Source: Pseudomonas sp. GOM7 (GTDB lineage: Bacteria > Pseudomonadota > Gammaproteobacteria > Pseudomonadales > Pseudomonadaceae). From it: a stretch of 64,000 nt of DNA. Both the position numbers and the translations under genes were made by a program. Below are positions 30,146 through 38,616 of this stretch, in pieces (positions within the stretch are counted from its first letter, which is position 1; the number at the start of each line of letters is the position of its first letter). The notes under the pieces are model-generated. The model had not been told where the DNA came from and did not search any database. It saw only the letters and a list, made by a program, of their open reading frames with translations. The DNA lies in contig NZ_CP113519.1 of the NCBI RefSeq assembly GCF_026723825.1, positions 2,170,001-2,234,000 of the forward strand. Direction: 5' to 3'.

Positions 30146-30631
30146 ATGAGCGATGCACTTCTCGATATCCCCGTCACCACCATCAAGGGCGAGCAGAAAA
30201 CCCTCGCCGATCTCGGGGGCAAGGCGCTGCTGGTGGTCAACACCGCCAGCAAATGTGGTTTCACCCCCCAGTACAAGGGGCTCGAGACCCTCTGGCAGCA
30301 GTACAAGGACAAGGGCCTGGTAGTGCTCGGCTTTCCCTGCAACCAGTTCGGCAAGCAGGAGCCGGGCGACGAGGGGGCGATCAGCGAGTTCTGCGAGCTG
30401 AACTTCGGTGTCAGCTTCCCACTGTTCAAGAAGATCGACGTCAATGGCAGCGATGCCCACCCGCTGTTCGTGCAGCTCAAGAAGCGTGCACCAGGCCTGC
30501 TCGGCAGCCAGGGCATCAAGTGGAACTTCACCAAGTTCCTGATTGGCCGCGATGGCCAGGTGGTCAAGCGTTTTGCCCCGACCACCAAGCCCGAGGAGCT
30601 GGGCGCCGAGATCGAAGCTCTATTGCAATGA
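30146..30631 (+). CDS. gpx: Glutathione peroxidase (thiol peroxidase)
   Basis: A 161-residue Cys-type glutathione peroxidase that reduces hydroperoxides. The peroxidatic Cys37 lies in NTASKCGFTPQYKGLE, with the partner Gln in FPCNQFGKQEPG and Trp/Asn in KWNFTKFLI. The second Cys (FPCNQFG) and Cys in ISEFCELNFG offer resolving candidates. It overlaps the following MarR regulator by 4 bp; the same gpx-ospR pair exists in P. aeruginosa (PA2826-PA2825 by memory), where the regulator represses the peroxidase. Confidence 0.93.
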   Translation: MSDALLDIPVTTIKGEQKTLADLGGKALLVVNTASKCGFTPQYKGLETLWQQYKDKGLVVLGFPCNQFGKQEPGDEGAISEFCELNFGVSFPLFKKIDVNGSDAHPLFVQLKKRAPGLLGSQGIKWNFTKFLIGRDGQVVKRFAPTTKPEELGAEIEALLQ

Positions 30632-31155
30632 TCAGTTCGACCGAGACCGGGCTGAGCCTGGACGACCAGTTGTGCTTCAAGCTGTATGCCGCCTCGCGGG
30701 CGGTGATCCGGGGTTACAAGCCGATGCTCGATGCCCTGGGCCTGACTTACCCCCAGTACCTGGCCATGCTGGTGCTCTGGGAATGGCAGGCGCGACCGCC
30801 TGCACAGCCGACGCTCAAGGCCCTGGGCCAACGTTTGCAACTGGACTCGGGCACCTTGACGCCTTTGCTCAAGCGCCTGGAGCAGAGCGGCCTGGTGTTG
30901 CGCCGCCGCGCCGCGCAGGACGAGCGTGAGGTGCATCTGGCGCTGAGCGAGCGGGGTGTGGCGCTGCAGGCGCAGGTGCTGCCGCTCAAGGAACAGTTGT
31001 TGTGCCGTTTCGCGGAAGACGAGTTGGCCGAACTGGAGGGCTTGCGTCAGCGCCTGGATAGGCTGCTGGTGCGTCTTGACCCACCGGTTCAGGCCGGCAG
31101 CCAAGCTTCCAGCAGCGCCGCCAGTTCCTCGCGGCGGAAGGGTTTGGCCAGGTAA
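30628..31155 (+). CDS. ospR: MarR-family oxidative stress regulator OspR/OhrR type
   Basis: A 175-residue MarR regulator. The sensing Cys is in DDQLCFKLYAASRAV (Cys16), matching the reactive cysteine of OhrR/OspR. A winged helix follows, with the wing near QDEREVHLALSERG. The start overlaps the gpx stop, and oxidation would release gpx from repression. The protein is ~25 residues longer than usual: the Ser/Ala-rich tail after ~150 overlaps the end of the convergent sagS gene by 67 bp and may be a recent extension. Confidence 0.85.
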   Translation: MISSTETGLSLDDQLCFKLYAASRAVIRGYKPMLDALGLTYPQYLAMLVLWEWQARPPAQPTLKALGQRLQLDSGTLTPLLKRLEQSGLVLRRRAAQDEREVHLALSERGVALQAQVLPLKEQLLCRFAEDELAELEGLRQRLDRLLVRLDPPVQAGSQASSSAASSSRRKGLAR

Positions 31156-33410
31156 TCGTTCATACCGGCGGCGCGACAGCGCTCGCGTTCGTCGGACAGG
31201 GCGTTGGCGGTCAGGGCGATGATCGGCAGCTCCGGCCAGCGGCCATTGAGGCGGATGCGGCGGGTGGTTTCGTAGCCATCCATCACCGGCATGTTGCAGT
31301 CCATCAGCACCAGATCGATGGGCTCCTGCTCCAGTCGCTCCAGGGCTTCGCCGCCATGGGCAGCGACCAGTACTTCGCAGCCGAGCTTGGCCAGCATGCC
31401 TTTGGCCACCATCTGATTGACGGGGTTGTCTTCCACCAGCAGCACGCGCGCGCTGCGCTGTGTTGTGCCGGCCTCGCGCAGTGCGAGCTGGGCTTCCTGA
31501 GGTTCGTGCTGGAGCTGATGACGCAAGGCCTGGCGCAGGCCATCGCGAGCCAGCGGGCGGGCGATCTGTTGCAAGGGGGCCAGGCTGGCGGCCTGTTGCT
31601 GTGGCAGGAAGTTGCCGTAAGCCGTGACCAGGAGAATCGGCGTGGTAATGGCCGGGCGTATGCCCAGCAGGCACTCCGGGCAGTCGCTGATCAGCAGATC
31701 GGCCTGGACGCCGAGCAGGCTGGCGTCGGTGTCCAGGCGCCGATAATCGAGGCCCCAGGCCGGCAGCCAGCGTTCGAGCATTTGATGCAGGCCGCTGCTG
31801 CTGGGGGTCATCGCCACGATCTGGCCTTGCAGTTGTGGCGCCGGTAACGCCTCGCTCTGGGTCGGCAGGGGTAGCAGGGCGCAGAATTCGCTGCCGAAAC
31901 CTTCCTTCGAGTTCAGGCTCAGGTTGCCTTGCATGGCTTCGCACAGGCGTCGGGTCAGGGCCAGGCCCAGGCCGGTACCGCCGAACTCGCGGGTGATGCC
32001 GACCGTGGCCTGGGCAAAAGGCTGGAAGATGCGCGCCTGTGCTTCTTCCGAGATACCAATACCGGTGTCGCGCACGCAGATGTTGATACCGGTGTCGGTA
32101 CGTTCCACACGTACATCGACGCGGCCGAAACGGGTGAATTTCAGTGCATTGGACAACAGGTTGCTGACGATCTGTCGTACCCGGGTCGGGTCACCGAGCA
32201 CCTGTGTGGGCAGGTGTGGGTCGATCAGGCAGGTCAGCTCCACGGCGGCCGCGGCGTTCTGCGACAGCAGGCTGGCGGTTTCTTCCACCAGCAGACCGAG
32301 GTCGAAGGGAATCTGCTCCAGCTCCAACTGGCCGGCCTCGAACTTGGACAGATCGAGAATATCGTTGAGCAACTCCACCAACACCTTGCCGGAATCGTGG
32401 GCGATGCTCAGTTGCTGGTGCTGTTCGCTGCTCAATGGTCCATCCAGAGCAAGGGCGAGCATGCCCAGCAGACCATTGAGCGGTGTGCGGATCTCGTGGC
32501 TCATGTTGGCCAGGAAGGCCGAACGCGCCTGTGCCATGTTCAGGGCGGTGGTGCGTGCCTGCTCCAGCTCCTGGTTGGACTGGCTGAGGCGGGCGTTGGC
32601 CGCCTTGAGCTCGGCGGTGCGGGCCGAGACGATATTCTCCAGCTCACTCAGGTATTGGTTCAGTTGGTCTTCGGCAGCGCGTCTCTGCTCGATTTCCTGG
32701 GTCAGGCTGGACAGGTGGCGGTTGGTCACCTCCACCAGCGTGCCGATCTCGTCGTGTTCGTGACCGCTGGGGCAGGGCACTGGGCGGGCTTGGGCATCCT
32801 GCGGATTACGCAGACTGAGGGCGCGGATGACGTTGATCAGGGGCTTGGTCAGCATGAAGTAAAACAGTACCAGCAGGATCAGCGACAACAGCAGGCTGCG
32901 AGCGAAGCCGGTGAGCAGGGTGAGCAGGGAGCGGTCGAGGAAGTGGCTGCCGAAGGCGTAGGTGTCCACCTCCAGGCGCAACACGCCGAGCGGTTCGTGC
33001 GGCGAGTGGGCGACGTACAGCGAATCCTGGAATTCACGCTGGGCGCCGAACAGGCTGTCGCTGAGTACCCGGTAACGGCTTTCCCGCCGTGGCCGGCTGG
33101 CGCTGGCCAGTACCAGGCCGCTGTTGTCGATCAGGGAGGCATGAACCACCGCGGGTGAGCGCAGCAGTCCCAGCACCAGCTCCTGAGCCAGCTCGGCATC
33201 GATGTTGTAGGCGATACGGGCCGCCGGGTTATGGCTGATTTCCAGCAGCGCATGAATCTCGCGGTTGATGGAGGCCTCTTCGCTGGCATAATCGATCGCC
33301 ACCTGAATGATGCTGAGCAGGGTGCCGAGGATGAACGCGACCAATACGGTCAGGCCGGCTTGCTTGAACGAGAGGCGATGGGTGAGCGAAATATCCATGA
33401 AGGCCCGCAT
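31089..33410 (-). CDS. sagS: Hybrid sensor histidine kinase, SagS-like
   Basis: A 773-residue inner-membrane hybrid kinase. TM1 is near 20-40, a periplasmic sensor follows to ~155, TM2 is near 160-185, then HAMP and a coiled coil. HisKA has the phospho-acceptor His in ANMSHEIRTPLNG (~303); an HATPase domain with N, G1 and G2 boxes follows. A degenerate segment is followed by a receiver with phospho-acceptor Asp in LVLMDCNMPVMDG. There is no Hpt domain, so it needs a partner such as HptB. Position between ospR and the DUF815 gene matches sagS (PA2824 by memory), which governs biofilm attachment. Confidence 0.82.
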   Translation of the reverse strand: MRAFMDISLTHRLSFKQAGLTVLVAFILGTLLSIIQVAIDYASEEASINREIHALLEISHNPAARIAYNIDAELAQELVLGLLRSPAVVHASLIDNSGLVLASASRPRRESRYRVLSDSLFGAQREFQDSLYVAHSPHEPLGVLRLEVDTYAFGSHFLDRSLLTLLTGFARSLLLSLILLVLFYFMLTKPLINVIRALSLRNPQDAQARPVPCPSGHEHDEIGTLVEVTNRHLSSLTQEIEQRRAAEDQLNQYLSELENIVSARTAELKAANARLSQSNQELEQARTTALNMAQARSAFLANMSHEIRTPLNGLLGMLALALDGPLSSEQHQQLSIAHDSGKVLVELLNDILDLSKFEAGQLELEQIPFDLGLLVEETASLLSQNAAAAVELTCLIDPHLPTQVLGDPTRVRQIVSNLLSNALKFTRFGRVDVRVERTDTGINICVRDTGIGISEEAQARIFQPFAQATVGITREFGGTGLGLALTRRLCEAMQGNLSLNSKEGFGSEFCALLPLPTQSEALPAPQLQGQIVAMTPSSSGLHQMLERWLPAWGLDYRRLDTDASLLGVQADLLISDCPECLLGIRPAITTPILLVTAYGNFLPQQQAASLAPLQQIARPLARDGLRQALRHQLQHEPQEAQLALREAGTTQRSARVLLVEDNPVNQMVAKGMLAKLGCEVLVAAHGGEALERLEQEPIDLVLMDCNMPVMDGYETTRRIRLNGRWPELPIIALTANALSDERERCRAAGMNDYLAKPFRREELAALLEAWLPA

Positions 33411-33495
33411 GTTCCTTGATCCTTGGCGGCAAGCATAGCTGATTGCAGAGCTGGATCGGCAGCGCGTTCTGTGAGCGCTGATTAATGAGGAGTAG

Positions 33496-34389
33496 ATGGT
33501 GGATTCTCGATTGCAGAGCTTTCTGACGCGGGCCGAGCAGGTGTTGGAACGGCTCGAACCCCTGTTGCCCGCCTTGCGCCCGCAAGTGGATTGGCATCAC
33601 TGCATGGCGGCACGTTGGCAGCGCGATGGGCGTAGCGGTTATCTACAACCTTTGCAGGTCAGTCTCGATCTGTCGTTGAGCGATCTGCTCGGCGTCGATG
33701 CGCAGCGTGAGCAACTGGCGCGCAACACCCGGCAGTTCGTCGACGCCTTGCCGGCCAACCACGCCTTGCTGTGGGGCGCCCGTGGTACGGGCAAGTCGTC
33801 GCTGGTCAGGGCGCTACTGGCCGAGTACGCGTCCGCTGGCCTGCGTCTGATCGAGATCGAACGCGACCATCTGGCCGACCTGCCGCGCGTGATGGAACTG
33901 CTGGCGGATCTGCCGCAGCGTTTCGTGCTGTTCTGCGATGATCTGTCCTTCGAGGCGGGCGAGGGTGACTACCGGGTGCTCAAGAGCGTGCTCGACGGCT
34001 CACTGGAGCAGGCGCCGGACAACGTGCTGCTGTACGCCACCTCCAACCGCCGTCATCTGGTGCCCGAGCGCCAGAGCGACAACGACAACTGGAAGATGGT
34101 CGATGGCGAGCTGCATCCCAGCGAAGCGGTGGAGGACAAGATCGCTTTGTCGGATCGCTTCGGCCTGTGGCTGTCGTTCTATCCCTTCAGCCAGGAGCAT
34201 TACCTACTCGTGGTACGGCACTGGGTCACGGTGCAGGCGCGTGCCGTAGGCTTGCGCTGGGAGTGGGACGAGGCCCTGGAAAAAGCCGCCATTCGCTGGG
34301 CGCTGGGGCGCGGCAATCGCAATGGCCGCTGCGCCTATCAATTCGCCCGCCACTGGGTCGGGCTGCAACTGCTGGAGCAACGAGCATGA
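33496..34389 (+). CDS. DUF815-family AAA+ ATPase
   Basis: A 297-residue P-loop ATPase. Walker A is GARGTGKSS (~95-103), Walker B is RFVLFCDDLSFE (~142-153), and the sensor-1 region is LLYATSNRRHL (~176-186). This ordering is typical of DUF815 proteins (PA2823-like), whose role is unknown. It is divergent from sagS and overlaps msrC by 4 bp (ATGA), so the two are one operon. Confidence 0.82.
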   Translation: MVDSRLQSFLTRAEQVLERLEPLLPALRPQVDWHHCMAARWQRDGRSGYLQPLQVSLDLSLSDLLGVDAQREQLARNTRQFVDALPANHALLWGARGTGKSSLVRALLAEYASAGLRLIEIERDHLADLPRVMELLADLPQRFVLFCDDLSFEAGEGDYRVLKSVLDGSLEQAPDNVLLYATSNRRHLVPERQSDNDNWKMVDGELHPSEAVEDKIALSDRFGLWLSFYPFSQEHYLLVVRHWVTVQARAVGLRWEWDEALEKAAIRWALGRGNRNGRCAYQFARHWVGLQLLEQRA

Positions 34390-34868
34390 TCGATCTTTCC
34401 CAGGCCGGCGCGGGGAGGCAGGGCTATGACCTGCTCTGCGCACAACTGCAGGCGTTGCTCAGTGGCGAGCATGATTTCATCGCCAATGCCGCACAGTTCT
34501 CCGCGTTTCTCTTCCACGAACTGACGGATCTGAACTGGGCAGGTTTGTACCTGGTCAAGGGCGGGGAACTGGTCTTGGGGCCGTTCCAAGGCAAGGTGGC
34601 CTGTGTGCGCATTCCCTTCGGCCGTGGCGTGTGTGGTGCCGCAGCGGCCACTCTGCAGACGCAGCGGGTGGAGGATGTGCACGCCTTTGCCGGGCACATC
34701 GCTTGCGACAGCGCCTCGAACAGCGAGCTGGTGGTGCCGCTGCTCAAGGACGGGCGCCTGATCGGCGTGCTCGATCTGGACAGCCCGCTCACCGGGCGTT
34801 TCAGCGCTGACGATCAAGCCGGTATCGAGGCCCTGGCGGCGATCTTCCTGGCCGCCAGCGACTGCTGA
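34386..34868 (+). CDS. msrC: Free methionine-R-sulfoxide reductase (GAF-domain fRMsr)
   Basis: A 160-residue GAF-domain enzyme that reduces free Met-(R)-sulfoxide. Three family cysteines occur in GKVACVRI, GRGVCGAAA and GHIACDSASNSE, with the last as the probable catalytic Cys. The motif SNSELVVPL and the C-terminal LDLDSPLTGRF are also typical. The gene is coupled to the DUF815 ATPase upstream and close to gpx-ospR, giving a small peroxide/sulfoxide repair neighbourhood. Confidence 0.9.
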   Translation: MIDLSQAGAGRQGYDLLCAQLQALLSGEHDFIANAAQFSAFLFHELTDLNWAGLYLVKGGELVLGPFQGKVACVRIPFGRGVCGAAAATLQTQRVEDVHAFAGHIACDSASNSELVVPLLKDGRLIGVLDLDSPLTGRFSADDQAGIEALAAIFLAASDC

Positions 34869-34903
34869 GGGCGAGCGCGCAGGGCACCTGCGCGCTAGGG
34901 TTA

Positions 34904-35569
34904 TCAGCGGCGAATGCCAAGCTTCTCCAGGGTGCGCAGCTCGCGCGGCAGCAGTTGCTGCACGCTGGCGCGGGCCTTGATGCGGGCATAGTGCGCGGCC
35001 AGGTTTGGCCAGCGTGCGGTGTCCAGGGTTTCGCCGCCATGCTCCATGTTGATCAACTGGCAGGCGAGGGCCAGATCGGCCATCGTCAGCGTCTCGCCGA
35101 GGAAGAAGGGGCCTTCGCCCAAGGTGGCTTCGAGGTAGTCGAAGTGCTTCGGTAGCGCGCTCTTGAGCGTATGCTGCACCTGCTCTTCATCGCAGCCCTG
35201 GCCCATGCTGACCTTGAGCACGCGATTGCGGAACACGCTGAAGGTGCACAGCGGCGCTAGTTCATAGTCCGCGTACTTTTCCAGCCAGCGCACCTGGGCA
35301 CGTTGTTCGGCACCTTCGCCGTACAGAGCCTGGCGTTCGGGGTAACCTTCTTCGAGGTACTGGCAGATGACGCTGGAGTCGGCGAGATTGAGTTCGCCAT
35401 CGCGGAAGGCTGGAATCCGCCCCAGGGGGTTGAGCTCCCGATACCAGGCGGGTTGATCACCGAACGGCATGATCACCTCCAGATCGTACTCCAGGCCTTT
35501 TTCCAGCAGACACAGGCAGAGTTTGCGTACGAACGGGGACAGGGGGGCGCCGTAAACGGTCATGCTCAT
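34904..35569 (-). CDS. Glutathione S-transferase family protein
   Basis: A 221-residue cytosolic GST. The N-terminal thioredoxin fold has the catalytic-region Ser in GAPLSPFVRKLCLCLLEKG (~8-26), cis-Pro in GRIPAF (~49-54) and DSSVI (~64) for the glutathione gamma-glutamyl site. A helical C-terminal domain follows with MADLALACQL. The substrate is unknown. It is convergent with msrC, matching the PA2821-PA2823 arrangement as I recall it. Two close ATGs are possible; I use the outer one. Confidence 0.85.
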   Translation of the reverse strand: MSMTVYGAPLSPFVRKLCLCLLEKGLEYDLEVIMPFGDQPAWYRELNPLGRIPAFRDGELNLADSSVICQYLEEGYPERQALYGEGAEQRAQVRWLEKYADYELAPLCTFSVFRNRVLKVSMGQGCDEEQVQHTLKSALPKHFDYLEATLGEGPFFLGETLTMADLALACQLINMEHGGETLDTARWPNLAAHYARIKARASVQQLLPRELRTLEKLGIRR

Positions 35570-35637
35570 GGTGATGGGGCCTCGTCAGGGATGATGGCTC
35601 GGGGCGCAGGGGCTGCTGCGCCAGTGGCGGGTAGGGT

Positions 35638-36402
35638 TCAGTCGTAGATGTTCTTCTTCTTCCAGTCTTCTTCCAGACCCTTGAGTCCTTCGGTCAGTTC
35701 GCTGGGTTCGTCCTCGGCCGGCGGCGGATTGTCCAGCACCATGGCATTGGCGCGCGCCAGTTGTTCCTCGAAGCGCTTGAGCTGGGTCTGGTACAGCGCC
35801 GGTTCCGGCTGTTTGCGTAGGTATTGCACGGCGCGCTCGAAGGCCAGGCGGGCCTGGCCGGGGCGGCCCTGTTGCAGTGCGCTCTGACCCAGGTTGTTGA
35901 AGCATTCGATATAGACCTGCACCAGCATCTGGCGAATCTGCCGCATCCATTGCTTGCCGTCGTTCACCGGGATCAGGTTGATTTGCACCGCTCCGGTGAT
36001 CAGCGCCTGGAGGTTTTCCAGCACGTAGCGCACTTCCTTGGCCTTGGCTTCATTGAGAATGGGCTGGGGCGGGTTCTTCACGGCAATCGATTCGCCCTGA
36101 ACGGCCAGCGCGCGCAAGGCGTCGATCTCGCCAGCGAGGTTGGCATTGTGCTTGTCCACGGACTGCAGGCGCTCGCTGAGCTGGAGTTGCAGTTGGCACA
36201 GCAGCAGCTTCAGGCGCGGGCTCATCAACTGGCCGGGGATGCGTTCGGAAACGTCCTGGCAGCGGCGGATGCGGTCGATGAGATCGGCGCGTTGACGGGC
36301 TTTGTCCAGCTTGCTTTTCTCGACGGCATGATTGATGTAAGCAATGATCATCAACAAGGCGATACCGATGACGATAAGCAGGGTTATCACGAGCGGGGAC
36401 AA
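35638..36402 (-). CDS. Conserved membrane-anchored protein, unknown function
   Basis: A 254-residue protein with one N-terminal membrane helix (LVITLLIVIGIALLMIIAYI, ~4-23) and a long helical, probably cytoplasmic, domain. The stretch ~170-225 (ECFNNLGQSALQQGRPGQARLAFERAVQYL, cited as a region) has the spacing of a TPR repeat. The C-terminus is acidic and then basic. It appears conserved at this position in Pseudomonas (PA2820-like), without known function. It shares no strand with the downstream tRNA operon. Confidence 0.65.
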   Translation of the reverse strand: MSPLVITLLIVIGIALLMIIAYINHAVEKSKLDKARQRADLIDRIRRCQDVSERIPGQLMSPRLKLLLCQLQLQLSERLQSVDKHNANLAGEIDALRALAVQGESIAVKNPPQPILNEAKAKEVRYVLENLQALITGAVQINLIPVNDGKQWMRQIRQMLVQVYIECFNNLGQSALQQGRPGQARLAFERAVQYLRKQPEPALYQTQLKRFEEQLARANAMVLDNPPPAEDEPSELTEGLKGLEEDWKKKNIYD

Positions 36403-36522
36403 GGTATGAACCTCTTGGCAACTGGCGTTTCGCCCGAGTGTAGTGGCTTGTCTGCACGGCTCCTAGCGCTATGTCTAATTCTTGGTTGAAGTCTTTGATT
36501 TTAAAAATTTTTTAGAGAGTGG

Positions 36523-36551
36523 TTGACGGCCCTGCAAAGGCTCCATAGAAT
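36523..36551 (+). promoter_or_regulatory. Sigma-70 promoter of the tRNA operon
   Basis: TTGACG and TAGAAT are separated by exactly 17 bp. The -10 is followed by GCGCGCC, a GC-rich discriminator typical of stringently controlled stable RNA promoters. Transcription would begin ~65 bp before the first tRNA. Confidence 0.85.
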
Positions 36552-36623
36552 GCGCGCCACTTCCAGCGCAATGCCAGAAACAGAGCGAAGGAAGCCGGAA
36601 AGTTGCTTGATGTTCCGGGGTGT

Positions 36624-36699
36624 GTCCCCTTCGTCTAGTGGCCTAGGACACCGCCCTTTCACGGCGGTAACAGGGGTTCGAGTCCCCTAGGGGACGCCA
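36624..36699 (+). tRNA. tRNA-Glu (UUC), copy 1
   Basis: A 76-nt tRNA including encoded CCA. Acceptor GTCCCCT pairs with AGGGGAC. The anticodon TTC sits in CGCCCTTTCACGGCG. T-arm GGGGTTCGAGTCCCC is intact. First gene of a Glu-Gly-Glu-Gly operon. Confidence 0.97.
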
Positions 36700-36714
36700 C
36701 TTTCAAGCTGTAAT

Positions 36715-36790
<76 letters not shown>

Positions 36791-36836
36791 GATTTTAGAA
36801 GCGCTGCTTCGGCAGGGTTTCAAACCAAGTTCCAAG

Positions 36837-36912
36837 GTCCCCTTCGTCTAGTGGCCTAGGACACCGCCCTTTCACGGCGGTAACAGGGGTTCGAGTCCCC
36901 TAGGGGACGCCA
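36837..36912 (+). tRNA. tRNA-Glu (UUC), copy 2
   Basis: Sequence-identical to the first tRNA-Glu over its length. Part of a tandem duplication with a period of 213 bp. Confidence 0.97.
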
Positions 36913-36927
36913 CTTTCAAGTTGTACT

Positions 36928-37003
<76 letters not shown>

Positions 37004-37009
37004 AATAAA

Positions 37010-37044
37010 CGAAAACGCCGCTCAATCGAGCGGCGTTTTCGTTT
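37010..37044. terminator. Bidirectional terminator (tRNA operon / cyd operon)
   Basis: Perfect 14-bp arms CGAAAACGCCGCTC and GAGCGGCGTTTTCG flank a 4-base loop. T residues follow on the plus strand and the A-rich arm gives a T run on the minus strand. It can end both the tRNA transcript and the converging ybgE end of the cyd operon. Confidence 0.93.
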
Positions 37045-37058
37045 CTGCCGTTTGCCTT

Positions 37059-37349
37059 TCAGGCGGCCTGCGCCAGATACAGCAGGGCATAGCCCAGCCC
37101 GCACAAGCCCCAGCCCAGCCAGGGCGAGAACAGAGCGCGCCACAGCCAGTGGCGCGGGGTGAAGCCGACGCCGTGGATGAAGGCGCAGGATACGCCCCAC
37201 ATCACCAGCATCAGCAACGAATGGCTGTAGCGCCCCTGGCTATCGAGCATGGCGCCGGGGTGGATCATCAGCAGCAGTGCCAGCGGCGTGGCCAGCAGCC
37301 AGGAGAGCGCGCGCAATGGCGAACGCTCGCTCAGGGCGGTGTCACTCAT
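37059..37349 (-). CDS. ybgE: Cyd operon YbgE-family membrane protein
   Basis: A 96-residue protein with about three membrane helices (RALSWLLATPLALLLMI, LLMLVMWGVSCAFIHGVGF, WLGWGLCGLGYALLYL). The HGVGF motif and position after cydX identify the YbgE family. Its role is unclear; it is thought to aid or accompany bd oxidase. It overlaps cydX by 8 bp and is the last gene before the bidirectional terminator. Confidence 0.85.
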   Translation of the reverse strand: MSDTALSERSPLRALSWLLATPLALLLMIHPGAMLDSQGRYSHSLLMLVMWGVSCAFIHGVGFTPRHWLWRALFSPWLGWGLCGLGYALLYLAQAA

Positions 37350-37455
37350 GCTCGCTCTCGGTGTCGAGGTTCTGCGTGGTTTCCAGCCACAGCGCGTTGA
37401 TGATGCCGAAGCTGCAGGCCAGCAGCACGCCAAGAATCCAGGTGAAGTACCACAT
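37342..37455 (-). CDS. cydX: Cytochrome bd oxidase small subunit CydX
   Basis: A 37-residue single-helix protein beginning MWYFTWILGVLLACSFGIIN, the standard CydX pattern, with an acidic C-terminal tail. CydX stabilises the haems of the CydAB complex. It starts 11 bp after cydB and overlaps ybgE, so translation is coupled. Confidence 0.95.
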   Translation of the reverse strand: MWYFTWILGVLLACSFGIINALWLETTQNLDTESEHE

Positions 37456-37466
37456 CGCGTTTCTCC

Positions 37467-38606
37467 TCAATACAGGCCGTGGGGGTTGGCTTCGATGCTG
37501 CTGTCGTTCAACTTGCCCCACATGCGGATATAGCTCCACAGGGTGTAGAGCAGGATCAGCGGCACGAAGAGGCAGGCGACGACGAACATGATGCCCAGGG
37601 TCTTGTGGCTCGATACCGCGTCCCACACCGTCAGACTGGAGGCAGCATCGAGGCTGGACGGGAAGACGAAGGGGAACAGGGCGAAGCCGGCGGTGCAGAT
37701 GGCGCCGACTATCATCAGGCTGCTGCCGAGGAAGGCCAGGCCGGCGCGGCGTCCGCTACTGGCAAGAATCGCCAGCAGTGCGCCGAGTACGCCGAGCACC
37801 GGTGCCGTCATGGTCACTGGGTAGTGGCTGTAGTTGCCGAGCCAGCCGGCGTTGTCGGCCAGTACCTGCTTGTTCAGCGGGTTGAGCGCAGCCCCTGCAT
37901 CCACGGCGCCGATCAGGCTCATGCCTTTAATACCCAGTGTCAGCCAACTGCCGGCCAGCAGGAAACCGATCAGGAACACCAGGGCACTGAGGTAGGTGGC
38001 CTGGCGTGAACGCGCGGCCAGATCCCCTTCGGTGCGTAGCATCAGCCAGGCGCCGCCATGGGCGCAGAGCATGCTCAGGCTGACCACGCCGCAGAGCAGG
38101 GCGAAGGGGTTGAGCAGGGCGAAGAAGGAGCCGTGGTAGGTCGAACGCATCATGTCGTCGAGCTGGAACGGCAAGCCGAGGAACAGGTTGCCGAAGGCCA
38201 CGCCGAACACCAGTGCCGGTACCGCGCCGCCGACGAACAGCGCCCAGTCCCAGGCGCTACGCCAGCGTGGGTCGCTGACCTTGCTGCGGTAGTCGAAGCC
38301 CACCGGGCGGCAGAACAGGGCGAACAGCACCAGCAGCATGGCCCAGTACAGGCCGGAGAAGGCCACCGCGTAGACCATCGGCCAGGCGGCGAACAGCGCG
38401 CCACCAGCGGTGATGAACCACACCTGGTTGCCGTCCCAGTGCGGGGCGATGGTGTTGATGGCGACGCGGCGCTCGTTGTCGGTCTTGCCGACGAAGGGCA
38501 TCAGCGCCATGGCGCCCATGTCGAAGCCATCGGTGAGGGCGAAGCCGATCAGCAGCACGCCGATCAGCACCCACCAGACGAGTTTCAGGGTTTCGTAGTC
38601 GAACAT
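37467..38606 (-). CDS. cydB: Cytochrome bd ubiquinol oxidase subunit II
   Basis: A 379-residue membrane subunit with about eight or nine helices. The N-terminal GFALTDGFDMGAMALMPF segment (~21-38) and NQVWFITAGGALFAAWP (~59-75) are diagnostic of CydB. It pairs with CydA in the inner membrane. It lies 10 bp downstream of cydA and is followed by cydX and ybgE, the arrangement of E. coli-type bd-I rather than the cyanide-insensitive cioAB pair typical of Pseudomonas. Confidence 0.97.
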   Translation of the reverse strand: MFDYETLKLVWWVLIGVLLIGFALTDGFDMGAMALMPFVGKTDNERRVAINTIAPHWDGNQVWFITAGGALFAAWPMVYAVAFSGLYWAMLLVLFALFCRPVGFDYRSKVSDPRWRSAWDWALFVGGAVPALVFGVAFGNLFLGLPFQLDDMMRSTYHGSFFALLNPFALLCGVVSLSMLCAHGGAWLMLRTEGDLAARSRQATYLSALVFLIGFLLAGSWLTLGIKGMSLIGAVDAGAALNPLNKQVLADNAGWLGNYSHYPVTMTAPVLGVLGALLAILASSGRRAGLAFLGSSLMIVGAICTAGFALFPFVFPSSLDAASSLTVWDAVSSHKTLGIMFVVACLFVPLILLYTLWSYIRMWGKLNDSSIEANPHGLY

Positions 38607-38616
38607 GGCGAAGTCC

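Noticed and set aside
29226..30149. Several 70-165-codon frames in the pdxB-gpx gap
   Set aside because: They lie in the inverted repeat copies, and the frames are not preserved between the two copies.
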